A DNA stretch of 64,000 nt, taken from Bin87 sp965115825 (GTDB lineage Bacteria > Chloroflexota > Dehalococcoidia > Lucifugimonadales > UBA3495). The notes under the pieces were generated by a model. That model was not told where the DNA came from, ran no database searches, and was given only the letters and a program-made list of their open reading frames with translations. The DNA lies in assembly GCA_965115825.1 (NCBI GenBank), contig OZ220464.1, positions 1,488,001 to 1,552,000 on the forward strand. Direction: 5' to 3'. Positions 16,609 through 25,110 of the stretch are shown piece after piece. Numbering within the stretch: the stretch's first letter is position 1; every line of letters begins with the position of its first letter. Made by a program: the position numbers and the translations under genes.

Positions 16609-17781
16609 CTAGTCCGGACGACCAAACACCGCCACCGAGCACGTGAAGGAGCCGGGCCGCCCCCCCAGGTTGTGCGTAATGCCCAGGTCGGCCCTCTGCA
16701 ACTGCCGGCCGCCGGCCTTGCCCTGCATTTGCTTGTACACCTCATAAATCATGCGGATGCCGCTGGCCCCGATAGGATGCCCAAAGCACTTCAGACCGCC
16801 ATCCGTGTTCACCGGCAGGTCGCCCTCCAGCGAGAACGCCCCATCGGCAACGTCCGCGCTTGCCTCACCCCGGGGGCTGAATCCCAGATCTTCCATGATT
16901 ATCAGCTCCGTGATGGTAAAGCAGTCATGCACCATAGCCATGTCGATTTCAACCCGTGGGTCAACGATGCCAGCCTCTTCGTAGGCCGACCGGCTGGCCC
17001 GAACCGTTTCCGGAAAGTGCGTAAAGTCCCAATCGTTGCGCAACGCTCCGAACGCGCCTACCGCCAGCCCCAGACCCTTGACCAATATGTAATCACCCCG
17101 CAGCGTCCGCGCAATCTCCGGCGTCGTAATGATGGCCGCCGCTGCTCCGTCGCTCACGCCGCAACAGTCGTACAGACCCAGCGGCCACGCAATCATCGGC
17201 GCGTTGATAATCTGCTCCTCGCTCACCTCTCGTTGGAAGTGGGCCTTGGCGTTCAGCGTCCCGTTGTGGTGGTTCTTGGACGCGATTTGCGCCAGCGTCC
17301 GCTTGCCCTCGTCGTAGTCAATCCCATAGTGATGGAAGTAGCGGGTTGCCGCCATTGCAAATTGAGACGGCGGCGGCGTGGGCGGCTCCACGTCCGACCC
17401 CGGCCCGGCGGAAATCGCCAGCCCGGAAAAGCCGCTGTCCTTCAGCTTCTCCACGCCCATAGCCAACGCGATGTCATAGACGCCCGCCGCCACGGCATAG
17501 CAAGCGTTGCGAAAGGCATCGGTGGCGGTAGCGCACGCATTTTCCACGCGGGTGATGGGAATGTAGTCCAGCTTCAGCGCCTCGGCCAGTGGCTGCCCGG
17601 TGCGAAAGCTGCTCACGGTGCCCAGCCAGGCCGCCTGAATATCATCAGCGTCCAGCCCAGCGTCCTCATATGCTTCGTAAGCTGCCTCCACCATCAGGTC
17701 AGCCGCCGATGCGTCCCAGCGTTCCCCGAAACGGGTGCACCCCATGCCGACAACGGCTACTCGGTCTCGTATCCCACTCAT
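16609..17781 (-). CDS. Thiolase family protein (acetyl-CoA acetyltransferase-like, SCP-x type)
   Basis: A 390-residue thiolase-fold enzyme. The nucleophilic Cys lies in VENACATATDAFRN, the His in LKCFGHPIGASGIRM and a C-terminal HNLGG, as in archaeal and actinobacterial SCP-x-like thiolases. These pair with HMG-CoA synthase-like and DUF35 proteins to form or cleave acyl-CoA C-C bonds. The upstream HMG-CoA-synthase/DUF35 gene lies 16 bases away, supporting such a complex. The ATG at 17781 has GAGGAG 8 bases upstream; a longer open frame from 17796 is less likely. Confidence 0.9.
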   Translation of the reverse strand: MSGIRDRVAVVGMGCTRFGERWDASAADLMVEAAYEAYEDAGLDADDIQAAWLGTVSSFRTGQPLAEALKLDYIPITRVENACATATDAFRNACYAVAAGVYDIALAMGVEKLKDSGFSGLAISAGPGSDVEPPTPPPSQFAMAATRYFHHYGIDYDEGKRTLAQIASKNHHNGTLNAKAHFQREVSEEQIINAPMIAWPLGLYDCCGVSDGAAAAIITTPEIARTLRGDYILVKGLGLAVGAFGALRNDWDFTHFPETVRASRSAYEEAGIVDPRVEIDMAMVHDCFTITELIIMEDLGFSPRGEASADVADGAFSLEGDLPVNTDGGLKCFGHPIGASGIRMIYEVYKQMQGKAGGRQLQRADLGITHNLGGRPGSFTCSVAVFGRPD

Positions 17782-17797
17782 CGCTCTACTCCTCAAG

Positions 17798-18826
17798 TCA
17801 GGCGGATACAGACACCGGCGCCCTGGTCCGCCTGGGTATGGCCTTCCAGTAATAGTTGTGAATCCCGTTGACGACGCGGAGCTTGCGGAAGCTCATCTCC
17901 ACCGGCATACCCACTCGCACTTCGTCCAGCTCCCGGTCCGTCATCATGCACAATACGCGCCCACCACCCTCAAAGTCCACCACCGCTACCACCAGCGGCG
18001 TATCCACCGCGCCGGCGATATAGTCCATAGAGTAGGTGAAAACCTTCCCCGGCTTTTCGCTCAGCCGCACCGGCGCGCTCTCGTCCTTGCTCCGACATTC
18101 CACGCAAACCCGCTGCGCCGGATACTGCACGTAGCCACAAGCCCGGCAGCGTCCCCCATATAGCCGCACGTTCTTGTCCCCCTCCCGCCACAGCGCCGAC
18201 ACCGACGGCGACGACGGCGTCGGACGCCGCGACGCATCGTCCAGCGTCCATACCTCCCGCCAGCGCGCATAGGTCTCGTAGTCGCCCAGAACCTGCCGGG
18301 CTTCCGCCCACCCGGGCACGCCCATCGCCGGCCGTTGCCTTCCGGCAATCGCCGGCGTGGTTCGGAACCCCAGCACATCGCTGCCGTCGCCGTATGATAT
18401 GGCCAACAGAAGCTCGCCAGGGTCTGCCGTTTCCAGCGCGCCGGCCAGCAGCATCGGAGCAAAGGCCACGCCGGTATTGCCCACCACACCGAACAACGGT
18501 TCCTGTATTTGTCCGTCGGCGAACCCCAGTCGCCGGGCCAGACGGGTGTGCCGGCGGGCGTCGGGCGCGTACAAGGCTGCTTTGCCCACGTCCCCCGGAG
18601 TTATATTGTATCGCCGACGGAAACCCTCTATCGCCTCCGGCACGATGCGCTCAATGCCTTCTTCAGCGGCAAATCGGTCCTCCCAAGTCCGCACAAAGCG
18701 GTCGCCGGGCGACCGCCATACGTCCAGCATATTATCTGTAATGGAATGACTGCCCGCCGCTTCGGCTATTACGCCGTCGCCGCCTACGATGAAGGCGGCC
18801 GCCCCATCGCCCGAGGCCCGTTCCAT
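17798..18826 (-). CDS. HMG-CoA synthase-like C-terminal part fused to DUF35 OB-fold (frameshifted downstream part)
   Basis: Downstream part of a split gene. It opens ERASGDGAAAFIVGGDGV, a typical internal segment of HMG-CoA synthase/ketoacyl-synthase-III-like proteins, and continues through GNTGVAFAPMLLAGALE and ISYGDGSDVLGF. A DUF35 module follows from about residue 215: a rubredoxin-like zinc ribbon (CRACGYVQYPAQRVCVEC), then an OB fold. DUF35 proteins bind acyl-CoA and bridge thiolase and HMG-CoA synthase. Read with the piece at 18732-19214, one missing base in the G11 tract at 18835-18845 gives a single protein of about 470 residues. Confidence 0.85.
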   Translation of the reverse strand: MERASGDGAAAFIVGGDGVIAEAAGSHSITDNMLDVWRSPGDRFVRTWEDRFAAEEGIERIVPEAIEGFRRRYNITPGDVGKAALYAPDARRHTRLARRLGFADGQIQEPLFGVVGNTGVAFAPMLLAGALETADPGELLLAISYGDGSDVLGFRTTPAIAGRQRPAMGVPGWAEARQVLGDYETYARWREVWTLDDASRRPTPSSPSVSALWREGDKNVRLYGGRCRACGYVQYPAQRVCVECRSKDESAPVRLSEKPGKVFTYSMDYIAGAVDTPLVVAVVDFEGGGRVLCMMTDRELDEVRVGMPVEMSFRKLRVVNGIHNYYWKAIPRRTRAPVSVSA

Positions 18827-19214
18827 TTCCCCTCGGGGGGGGGGGCCCCTGCCGGCTGTCGGCCATTACTACCAGAACCTCCTCGGCGCTGCCGGCCTCC
18901 ACCGCGTCCAGCGCTAATTTCAGCGCGTTAGTAACGTCGCTGGCAAAAATATCCTGTCGCAAGTCAAGGGCGGCGGCAACGATGGCGGCGCACTGCTTTT
19001 CCGCATAGGGCGGCGTCGTGCTGGCAAAAATGACGCCGTCAACACGATTGCGATCTCGCCCGGTCAGGCAGTCGTTGCCGGCGGCCACGGCCATCGTCAC
19101 GCTGTCCTCGTCAAAATTCGCTACCGCCCTTTCTTGCCGAGAGTTCCAGCCCGACGTTCCCGCCCCCAATCGGTAGCGTGGGATGTATGCTCCATAAGCA
19201 ACAATTCCGGTCAA
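18732..19214 (-). CDS. HMG-CoA synthase-like N-terminal part (frameshifted upstream part)
   Basis: Upstream part of the same split gene. It starts MTGIVAYGAYIPRYRLGAG, the classic N-terminus of archaeal-type HMG-CoA synthases, and has VDGVIFASTTPPYAEKQCAA and a Cys-free ASDVTNALKLALD where HMG-CoA synthase normally has the nucleophile. Sense ends after VVMADSRQGPPPPRG at the G11/C11 tract; the remaining 25 residues (GNGTGLGRWGGRLHRR...) are out-of-frame. Lack of the catalytic Cys suggests a non-classical member that may act as a partner of the thiolase. Whether the split is real or a sequencing slip cannot be told. Confidence 0.8.
   Translation of the reverse strand: MTGIVAYGAYIPRYRLGAGTSGWNSRQERAVANFDEDSVTMAVAAGNDCLTGRDRNRVDGVIFASTTPPYAEKQCAAIVAAALDLRQDIFASDVTNALKLALDAVEAGSAEEVLVVMADSRQGPPPPRGNGTGLGRWGGRLHRRRRRRNSRSGGQSFHYR
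18835..18845. other. G11 homopolymer frameshift site
   Basis: Eleven consecutive G on the plus strand (C11 in the coding strand) separate the two open halves of the HMG-CoA-synthase/DUF35 gene. With ten C the coding strand reads DSRQGPPPRGEMERASGDGA with no break. It is a candidate assembly or sequencing slip, or a real slipped-strand switch. Confidence 0.85.
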
Positions 19215-19656
19215 GATGCCCGCTCCTTGCTCAAATGCCCAAGCGATGCTATCAGCGCGCAGGAATACGTGTCAACGCCGCCGCCGCAATACCCTCTTTT
19301 CGTCCTTCAATTCCCCAGCCACTCCCCACTCTCACACCATCATTCCCGCTTTCGCCGGAACCCACGCCTCCTCATACCCCACACCGAAGCCACAACCCCA
19401 ATCCTGAAAATCCTAAAATCCCATAAATCCGGATTCCGACAATCCCGCGTTGACTATGCCGTATCGTAGTACTACCATCTTCACGTCAGGCGCTTCCGGG
19501 CGCCATGCGCAAGCCCAGAAAGCCCGTCGCCAGGCCAGCGGCGGACACGCCCAACCCTAAAACCAAATACCCCCAATCCCACCGACCAACCCAAAGGAGA
19601 ACGCCAGCCGAACACCACAGCACAACCCGAAGCCTCCAGGCCAGGATTTCCAAAAT
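19215..19656. other. Intergenic region with palindromic repeat
   Basis: Divergent gap between the HMG-CoA-synthase-like gene and the amidohydrolase. It contains a CATTCCCGCTTTCGCCGGAA copy of the dispersed palindromic repeat at 19341-19360, A/C-rich simple sequence around 19365-19430, and at its right end the 3' part of a possible small minus-strand gene. No strong promoter is evident. Confidence 0.5.
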
Positions 19657-19686
19657 TTGCCGATGATCATCGATTTTCACTGTCAT
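19486..19686 (-). CDS. Possible small membrane protein
   Basis: A 66-residue reading frame that starts MTVKIDDHRQILEILAWRLR and has two hydrophobic segments (VVLWCSAGVLLWVGRW and LVLGLGVSAAGLATGFLGL) ending in a short polar tail. The layout (a charged amphipathic head, then a helical hairpin) is typical of real small membrane proteins. It overlaps the start of the amidohydrolase by about 30 bases on the opposite strand and has no convincing ribosome binding site, so it may be chance. Confidence 0.3.
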   Translation of the reverse strand: MTVKIDDHRQILEILAWRLRVVLWCSAGVLLWVGRWDWGYLVLGLGVSAAGLATGFLGLRMAPGSA

Positions 19687-20511
19687 GTCTTGCCGCCGGG
19701 GTTCGCGCAGCGACACCACGAACTGGCCGCCCATGACCGCACTTACGCCGCTCTCTTCCCCCAACCGGGCGGAACGATTGCCGGTGTTGACGCCCTGCTG
19801 TCCCATATGGCCCTCGCCGATGTTGGCCACGCCATCGCTATGGGCTTCGGCTGGACCAACCGTAAAATCGCTCAGGAAGCGAACGACTATCTGCTCAGCG
19901 TGCGGCGGGGCCACCCGGCCCGCATTACTGTCTTTGCCTCAGTCAATCCTGCTTGGGGCGCATCGGCAGTATCGGAAGCCAGGCGCTGCTTGGACGCCGG
20001 CGCCGCCGGCATCGGAGAGCTCCACCCCGATACCCAGGGCTTTGACATCGCCGACCCCGACGCAATGCAGCCTTTGATGGCCCTGCTTCAATGCCGCCGC
20101 GCTCCCCTGGTCATTCACGCCTCCGAACCCGTAGGCCACTTATACCCCGGCAAAGGCAACACCACCCCTGACCTGCTGGCGCAATTCGTTGCCAACTTCC
20201 CCCACAACCGCATCGTGCTGGCCCATCTGGGCGGCGGCCTGCCCTTTTACGCAGCCATGCCGGAGGTTGCCGCCATCCTTTCTAACGTCTGGTATGATAC
20301 CGCCGCGCTCCCCTTTCTTTACCGGCCCAACGCCGTGGCCGCCGCCGCAATCACCGCCGGAACCGACCGCATCCTGTTCGGCAGCGACTACCCCCTCCTG
20401 AGCCAGCAGCGCGTCATAGACTACCTTCGTTCCTCTACATTGTCCGCTGACGAACTCCACGCCCTTCTTGGCGACAACGCCGCCCGCCTCCTGAACCCGG
20501 ATAAACAATGA
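19657..20511 (+). CDS. Amidohydrolase family (TIM-barrel metal-dependent hydrolase)
   Basis: A 284-residue metal-dependent hydrolase of the amidohydrolase-2 type. The first metal site is IDFHCHVLPPG. The later His are in APLVIHASEPVGH and RIVLAHLGGGLPFY, and the catalytic Asp lies in DRILFGSDYPLLSQ. Relatives include aminocarboxymuconate decarboxylases and lactonases; the substrate is unknown. The start is a TTG at 19657 or the ATG at 19663; the domain begins directly after either. It ends by ATGA overlap with mug, so these genes form an operon. Confidence 0.88.
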   Translation: MPMIIDFHCHVLPPGFAQRHHELAAHDRTYAALFPQPGGTIAGVDALLSHMALADVGHAIAMGFGWTNRKIAQEANDYLLSVRRGHPARITVFASVNPAWGASAVSEARRCLDAGAAGIGELHPDTQGFDIADPDAMQPLMALLQCRRAPLVIHASEPVGHLYPGKGNTTPDLLAQFVANFPHNRIVLAHLGGGLPFYAAMPEVAAILSNVWYDTAALPFLYRPNAVAAAAITAGTDRILFGSDYPLLSQQRVIDYLRSSTLSADELHALLGDNAARLLNPDKQ

Positions 20512-21077
20512 ACCACGCAGCCAGCAACCCGCACGCCGAAACCCTGCCCGATTACCTGCGCCCCGAACTGGACATCGTGCTCATTGGCCTTAACCCGTCA
20601 ACCTATTCCGTCCGAAAAGGACACTACTTCGCCAACCCCCGCAACCGTTTCTGGACGGCGGTGTCCGCTTCCGGCCTCCTTGGCCAGGATATCGGCCCTG
20701 GCGATGACGCCCAGCTGCCAGCCCTCGGCATCGGTCTTACCGACCTTGTAAAGCGCGCGACGCCCCAAGCATCTGGCCTCACCGCAGCGGACTACCGACG
20801 CGACGCCCCCCTGCTGCGCGCAAAACTGCTCCACTACGCCCCGACCATCGCCTGCTTCCACGGCTTGACCGCATACCGCGCCTACCTGCGCTACGCCGAG
20901 GCCACCCCCGCTGCCGGCAATATAGAGCTCGGACGGCAAACACACTGCATCGGGAACAGTCGCATATTCCTGCTGCCTAACCCCAGCCCGGCCAACGCCC
21001 GCTACTCCTTGGACGACTTGACCGCATGGTATCGCCGGCTCAGCGCATGGCGCGCCGAATTGCAGGGCGGCTGCTAG
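20508..21077 (+). CDS. mug: G/U mismatch-specific uracil-DNA glycosylase (Mug/TDG family)
   Basis: A 189-residue DNA repair enzyme that removes uracil or thymine mispaired with G. Family motifs are DIVLIGLNPSTYSVRKGHYFANPRNRFW, which holds the active-site Asn, and LLPNPSPANARYSLDDLTAWY, which has the NPSPAN insertion loop. The start codon overlaps the amidohydrolase stop by four bases. It is followed one base later by thpR and then by an alkylbase glycosylase, giving a small nucleic-acid repair run. Confidence 0.9.
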   Translation: MNHAASNPHAETLPDYLRPELDIVLIGLNPSTYSVRKGHYFANPRNRFWTAVSASGLLGQDIGPGDDAQLPALGIGLTDLVKRATPQASGLTAADYRRDAPLLRAKLLHYAPTIACFHGLTAYRAYLRYAEATPAAGNIELGRQTHCIGNSRIFLLPNPSPANARYSLDDLTAWYRRLSAWRAELQGGC

Positions 21078-21078
21078 G

Positions 21079-21654
21079 GTGGCAACCCTGCGCACATTCA
21101 TCGCTCTCCCCCTGCCTCCGGAGTGGACGGCAGCGCTGTCGGCGACAATAACGAGCCTGCGCCGCTCAACTCCGGCCGGCGTGCGTTGGGTGAACCCGTC
21201 AGGAATCCACCTGACCCTGAAGTTCCTGGGTTCAACAGACGCCAACCTCCCGCCCTGCATCATTAGCCAACTGGCGGATAATCTACCCGATGTCAACCCG
21301 CCAACCCTTTCTCTCTCTGGCCTCGGAACTTTTCCGAACCGCGGTGCGCCGAGAGTAATATGGGCCGGCATAACCGGCGATTCAGACAGCCTTAACGATT
21401 TATACCGGCGCGTACAAGATACCGCAGCCGTGTTGGGCTGGCCGTCCGATAAGCGGCCTTTCCGTCCGCACCTGACGCTGGGAAGAGTTCGGGAACAGGC
21501 AACGACAGCACAGCGGCGGGCAATAGCGGATGCCCTCGCCGGCGCCAATCTACCCGTCGCCCCGCCCTGGCCTGTTGCTGTCGTTCGCCTGTACCGTAGC
21601 GAACCCACTCCCCAGGGAGCAATTTACACCGGCTTGGGAGAGGTCAAAATCTGA
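21079..21654 (+). CDS. thpR: RNA 2',3'-cyclic phosphodiesterase (2H family)
   Basis: A 191-residue 2H phosphoesterase (LigT/ThpR). The two catalytic HxTx motifs are HLTLKFLGS near residue 45 and HLTLGRVRE near residue 133, about 90 residues apart as expected. It opens RTFIALPLPPEW. The enzyme opens 2',3'-cyclic phosphate ends on RNA; some relatives act in tRNA repair. The start is a GTG at 21079, one base after mug, and the stop overlaps the next start (TGATG), so the three genes are coupled. Confidence 0.92.
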   Translation: MATLRTFIALPLPPEWTAALSATITSLRRSTPAGVRWVNPSGIHLTLKFLGSTDANLPPCIISQLADNLPDVNPPTLSLSGLGTFPNRGAPRVIWAGITGDSDSLNDLYRRVQDTAAVLGWPSDKRPFRPHLTLGRVREQATTAQRRAIADALAGANLPVAPPWPVAVVRLYRSEPTPQGAIYTGLGEVKI

Positions 21655-22586
21655 TGGAAACCACCCTGGAAAATACTATTACTCCCGTTGCTCCCTATGC
21701 TTTCGCGCTGACTGCCGGACAGCTCAATTACTCCCGCGAACAACAGTTCAAAACCGAGGATTATGTTGACGGCGCCTACATCCGCCTGCTGGACTTGGGC
21801 GACAAAACCGCCCTGGCGTCAGTCCGCTCCATCGGTTCAGTGGACGCCCCGCAGCTGGCCGTTACTCTGACCGGCGACGACCTGACCGACGTCGACGTCT
21901 CCCGCGCCACTTCCCAGCTCGCCTGGCTGCTGGGTTGCCATCAGGACTTGCGCCCCTTCTACGACGCCGTCGCCAACGACCCGATCCTGGCAAACGTAGT
22001 GCAGGACTTTTACGGGTATCGCAACACCAACGCCGCATCCGTGTTTGAGGCCCTGGTCCAGGCCGTCATGGGTCAACAGATTGCCACCGCTGTCGCACGC
22101 ATCGTGCGCAACCTCCTCATCCGGCGCTACGGTGTCAAGGCCGACATCGCCGGACGGGAATGGTACGCTTTCCCCCGCGCCCATACCTTGGCCGCCGCCG
22201 ATGTAGCTGACCTGCGTCAACTCAAACTCAGCCTCCGCAAGTCCGAGTACATCCAGGGCATCGCACGCGCCGCGCTGGAATCCCCCCACGGCTTCGAGGA
22301 TATGCACCAACTCCCCGACGAAGAAGTTATCAAGCGCATGGTCGCCCTCCGCGGTGTCGGACAGTGGACTGCCCAGTGGATTTTGGTCCGCGCCCTGGCC
22401 CGGCCCGACGGCTTTCCCATCGGAGACCTCGCCTTGCGCCGCACCGTATCCGGCTTGTACTTCAACGGCGCCGATATCACCGATGCGCAGTTGCTTGCCT
22501 TTTCAGAACGATGGACGCCCTGGCGCTCCTACGCCACTGCCTATCTCTTCGCCGCCCTGCGGGCCGGACGGGTCGCAGGCTCCTGA
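21654..22586 (+). CDS. DNA-3-methyladenine glycosylase (AlkA-like, HhH-GPD)
   Basis: A 310-residue base-excision repair glycosylase that removes alkylated purines. The HhH-GPD core is visible: FEALVQAVMGQQIATAVA, then LRGVGQWTAQWILVRAL as the helix-hairpin-helix, and the catalytic Asp in FPIGDLALRR. The N-terminal ~100 residues form the AlkA-like lobe. It overlaps the thpR stop by one base and ends convergent with ffh, only 9 bases apart, with no room for a long terminator. Confidence 0.9.
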   Translation: METTLENTITPVAPYAFALTAGQLNYSREQQFKTEDYVDGAYIRLLDLGDKTALASVRSIGSVDAPQLAVTLTGDDLTDVDVSRATSQLAWLLGCHQDLRPFYDAVANDPILANVVQDFYGYRNTNAASVFEALVQAVMGQQIATAVARIVRNLLIRRYGVKADIAGREWYAFPRAHTLAAADVADLRQLKLSLRKSEYIQGIARAALESPHGFEDMHQLPDEEVIKRMVALRGVGQWTAQWILVRALARPDGFPIGDLALRRTVSGLYFNGADITDAQLLAFSERWTPWRSYATAYLFAALRAGRVAGS

Positions 22587-22595
22587 AACCCCACC

Positions 22596-23921
22596 CTACC
22601 GGAACATGCGCATCAGGCCTTTGGGGTTGTTCGAGAACTGCCGCATCAGACGTTGCGTCTGCTTAAACTGATTCAGCACTCGGTTAACATCGGCGGGATT
22701 CGTTCCGCTCCCCGTAGCGATCCGCCGCCGCCGGCTCCCTTTGATGATTTCCGGGCTTTCCCGTTCCTGCCGGGTCATTGAGCGTATGATGGCTTCAGTC
22801 TTGCGCAGCTCCGCATCGTCCAGCTGGTCGCGCATCTTTCGGGTCTGCCGACCCAAGCCCGGCATCATTTCCAGTACCGAACCCAACCCGCCCATCTTTT
22901 TGACGCCTTGAATCTGGTCCAGGAAGTCGTCCAGCGTGAAACTGGCCGTGCGCATTTTCCGTTCCAGCTCTTTCGCCTTCTGCTCATCAACCGCGCCTTG
23001 CGCCCGTTCAATCAGCGTCAGCACGTCCCCCATCGCCAGGATGCGAGAGGCCACCCGGTCAGGGTAGAAGGCTTCAAGCGCGTCGCTCCGCTCCCCGGTG
23101 CCTATGAACTTAATGGGCACCCCCGTCACGCGGGTAATGGATAAAGCCGCTCCGCCCCGGGCGTCGCCGTCCATCTTCGAGAGTATCAGACCGTCCAGTC
23201 CAACCCGGTTGTGAAACTCCTCAGCCGCCTTGACCGCGTCCTGCCCTGTCATCGCGTCAACAACCAAAATCGTCTGGTGTGGCGATACCGCCCTTTTCAC
23301 TTCCTCCAGCTCATCCATCAACTCCCCGTCGATGTGCAGTCGCCCGCCGGTGTCCACTATGGCCCAGGTCAGCGCCAGCTCACTGGCCCGCTTGACCCCG
23401 GCCGCCGCCACTTTGGCCGGCGTGGATGATTTGGGATCTTCAGAATAAACCGGGATGTCCAGCCCTTTCCCCAACGTCTCCAGCTGTGATATCGCAGCCG
23501 GCCGGCGCAGGTCGGCCGCAATCAGCATCGGGCTGTGGCTCTGCCCTTTCATATGCATCGCCAGCTTGGCCGCAGTGGTGGTTTTCCCCGAACCCTGCAA
23601 TCCCACCAGCATCAGCGTCGACGGCAGCCGACTCGACGGCGTAAGGCGATGGTCTCCCGCGCTGAGCACCGCCGTCAGCTCTTCATGAACGATTTTCACC
23701 ACCCTCTGCCCGGGCGTCAGGCTTTCCAGCGCCCCACTCGCCAGCGCCCTCTCTTTCACCGTCGCCACAAAATCCCGCGCAACCCGGAAGTTGACGTCCG
23801 CTTCCAATAAGGAACGTCGCACCTGGCCCAGGGCCTCATCAATATCCCTCTCGGTCAGGCGGCCCCGGCCCTGCAACCGATTGAATACGCCGGACAGGCG
23901 GTCAGTCAGATTGTCAAACAT
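22596..23921 (-). CDS. ffh: Signal recognition particle protein Ffh (SRP54)
   Basis: A 441-residue SRP GTPase that takes nascent membrane and secreted proteins to FtsY. The N-domain (MFDNLTDRLSGVFNRLQGRG) precedes the G-domain with GLQGSGKTTTAAKLA, ADLRRPAAISQL, DTGGRLHID, DAMTGQDAVK and LSKMDGDARGG. The C-terminal M-domain holds the RNA-binding GSGTNPADVNRVLNQFKQ near the end and a Met-rich tail (MRMFR). It is full length. The companion SRP RNA is not seen in the window. Confidence 0.97.
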   Translation of the reverse strand: MFDNLTDRLSGVFNRLQGRGRLTERDIDEALGQVRRSLLEADVNFRVARDFVATVKERALASGALESLTPGQRVVKIVHEELTAVLSAGDHRLTPSSRLPSTLMLVGLQGSGKTTTAAKLAMHMKGQSHSPMLIAADLRRPAAISQLETLGKGLDIPVYSEDPKSSTPAKVAAAGVKRASELALTWAIVDTGGRLHIDGELMDELEEVKRAVSPHQTILVVDAMTGQDAVKAAEEFHNRVGLDGLILSKMDGDARGGAALSITRVTGVPIKFIGTGERSDALEAFYPDRVASRILAMGDVLTLIERAQGAVDEQKAKELERKMRTASFTLDDFLDQIQGVKKMGGLGSVLEMMPGLGRQTRKMRDQLDDAELRKTEAIIRSMTRQERESPEIIKGSRRRRIATGSGTNPADVNRVLNQFKQTQRLMRQFSNNPKGLMRMFR

Positions 23922-23978
23922 ATCGGGCCTCCTTGACGGCGAGCCTTATTCCCCCGTGCCCTCATTCCCAACTGGCCT

Positions 23979-25109
23979 TTATTCCCAGCGAAAGGTCCGG
24001 TTGGCAATGATGAAAGCTATCACAAACCACACCCCCATACCGAGAAAGTTCGGCCACTGGGTGATTATCGAGTCCCCCTGTACCGTCATCCCCCGGATTG
24101 CTTCTACCAGGAAGGTCAGCGGCAGGTAATCGGTAACCGTTTGCAGTACGCCCGGCAGCACGTCCCGGGCGAAAAACACGCCGGACAAAAACATCATCGG
24201 CAGCGAAACGATATTCGCCAGCGGCGCCGCCTGCTGCTCGCTCCGCGCCCAACCGGATACCGCGAACCCCAGCGCCAGAAACACCGCTCCCCCCAACCCT
24301 GCCGCCAGCAGCACCGCGAAAAAGTTCCCGGCAAACTCAGCCCCGAATACAAACACCGCCACGCCGGCCAATATCAAAGTCTGTATCATGACTACAATCA
24401 ACCGGGTAATCACCTGGGCCGTCAGCAGCGTTGCCGGATTCAACGGCGTCGCCAGCAAACGCCGCAGCACCCCCTCCCGCTTCATCGTCACAAACCCGAA
24501 CGCCACGCTGAACAGCCCCATCTGCATGATGGCCATGCCAATCACTCCCGGCATCAGAAAATCTATGTACCCCAAATCCCGCGCCGCCACTGCCTCCGCC
24601 TCCAGCGATACCAGCCGCTCTACCCCGCTCAGCTCAAAGTTAATCTCGTCTATGCCGGATCGCAGGATGCTCAGGCCTACCTGCGACTCGCCCGGCCGGC
24701 TGCCGTGATACAGCGCCTGCACCCTAGTAGGCTCCCATACGTTCCCCGTTCCGAGGTCGCCCGAGCCAGGATCGCCCGCCCTGCCGTCCGCTGCGCCAAA
24801 GTTCTCCGGCAGTATGACCACCAGGTCGCGCTCGCCATCCGATAGCCCACCCCGCTCATCTTCCTCCGTTCCCACGCTCACGCGAAGAGCGTCTATCTCT
24901 TCAGCCTCCGCAATAAAACGGCCCGAGGCTTCGTTTTGCGCCAGGTCAACGATACCCAGGTTCACCTTCCCCAGCTCGCCAAAGTTGAGCAGGCCGAAGA
25001 TAACCATAATGACCAGAGGCAGAAAGAAAGTCCAGAAAAGCGCGGCGCGATCCCGCGCCCACATCCGCGCCGACATCCAGGTCAGGTAAATCGCCGGATT
25101 GTTACGCAC
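23979..25109 (-). CDS. ABC-2 type transporter permease
   Basis: A 376-residue membrane permease: one N-terminal helix (FWTFFLPLVIMVIFGLLN), an external loop of about 150 residues carrying the ABC-2 family's typical large outside domain, then five C-terminal helices starting at DLGYIDFLMPGVIGMAIM. The LRRLLATPLNPATLL turn is a family mark. The GTG at 25109 has GGGAG 7 bases upstream and begins VRNNPAIYLTWMSARMW; the frame is open further but that would run inside the ATPase gene. It lies one base after the ATPase stop, so the two form an exporter. Confidence 0.88.
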   Translation of the reverse strand: MRNNPAIYLTWMSARMWARDRAALFWTFFLPLVIMVIFGLLNFGELGKVNLGIVDLAQNEASGRFIAEAEEIDALRVSVGTEEDERGGLSDGERDLVVILPENFGAADGRAGDPGSGDLGTGNVWEPTRVQALYHGSRPGESQVGLSILRSGIDEINFELSGVERLVSLEAEAVAARDLGYIDFLMPGVIGMAIMQMGLFSVAFGFVTMKREGVLRRLLATPLNPATLLTAQVITRLIVVMIQTLILAGVAVFVFGAEFAGNFFAVLLAAGLGGAVFLALGFAVSGWARSEQQAAPLANIVSLPMMFLSGVFFARDVLPGVLQTVTDYLPLTFLVEAIRGMTVQGDSIITQWPNFLGMGVWFVIAFIIANRTFRWE

Positions 25110-25110
25110 G

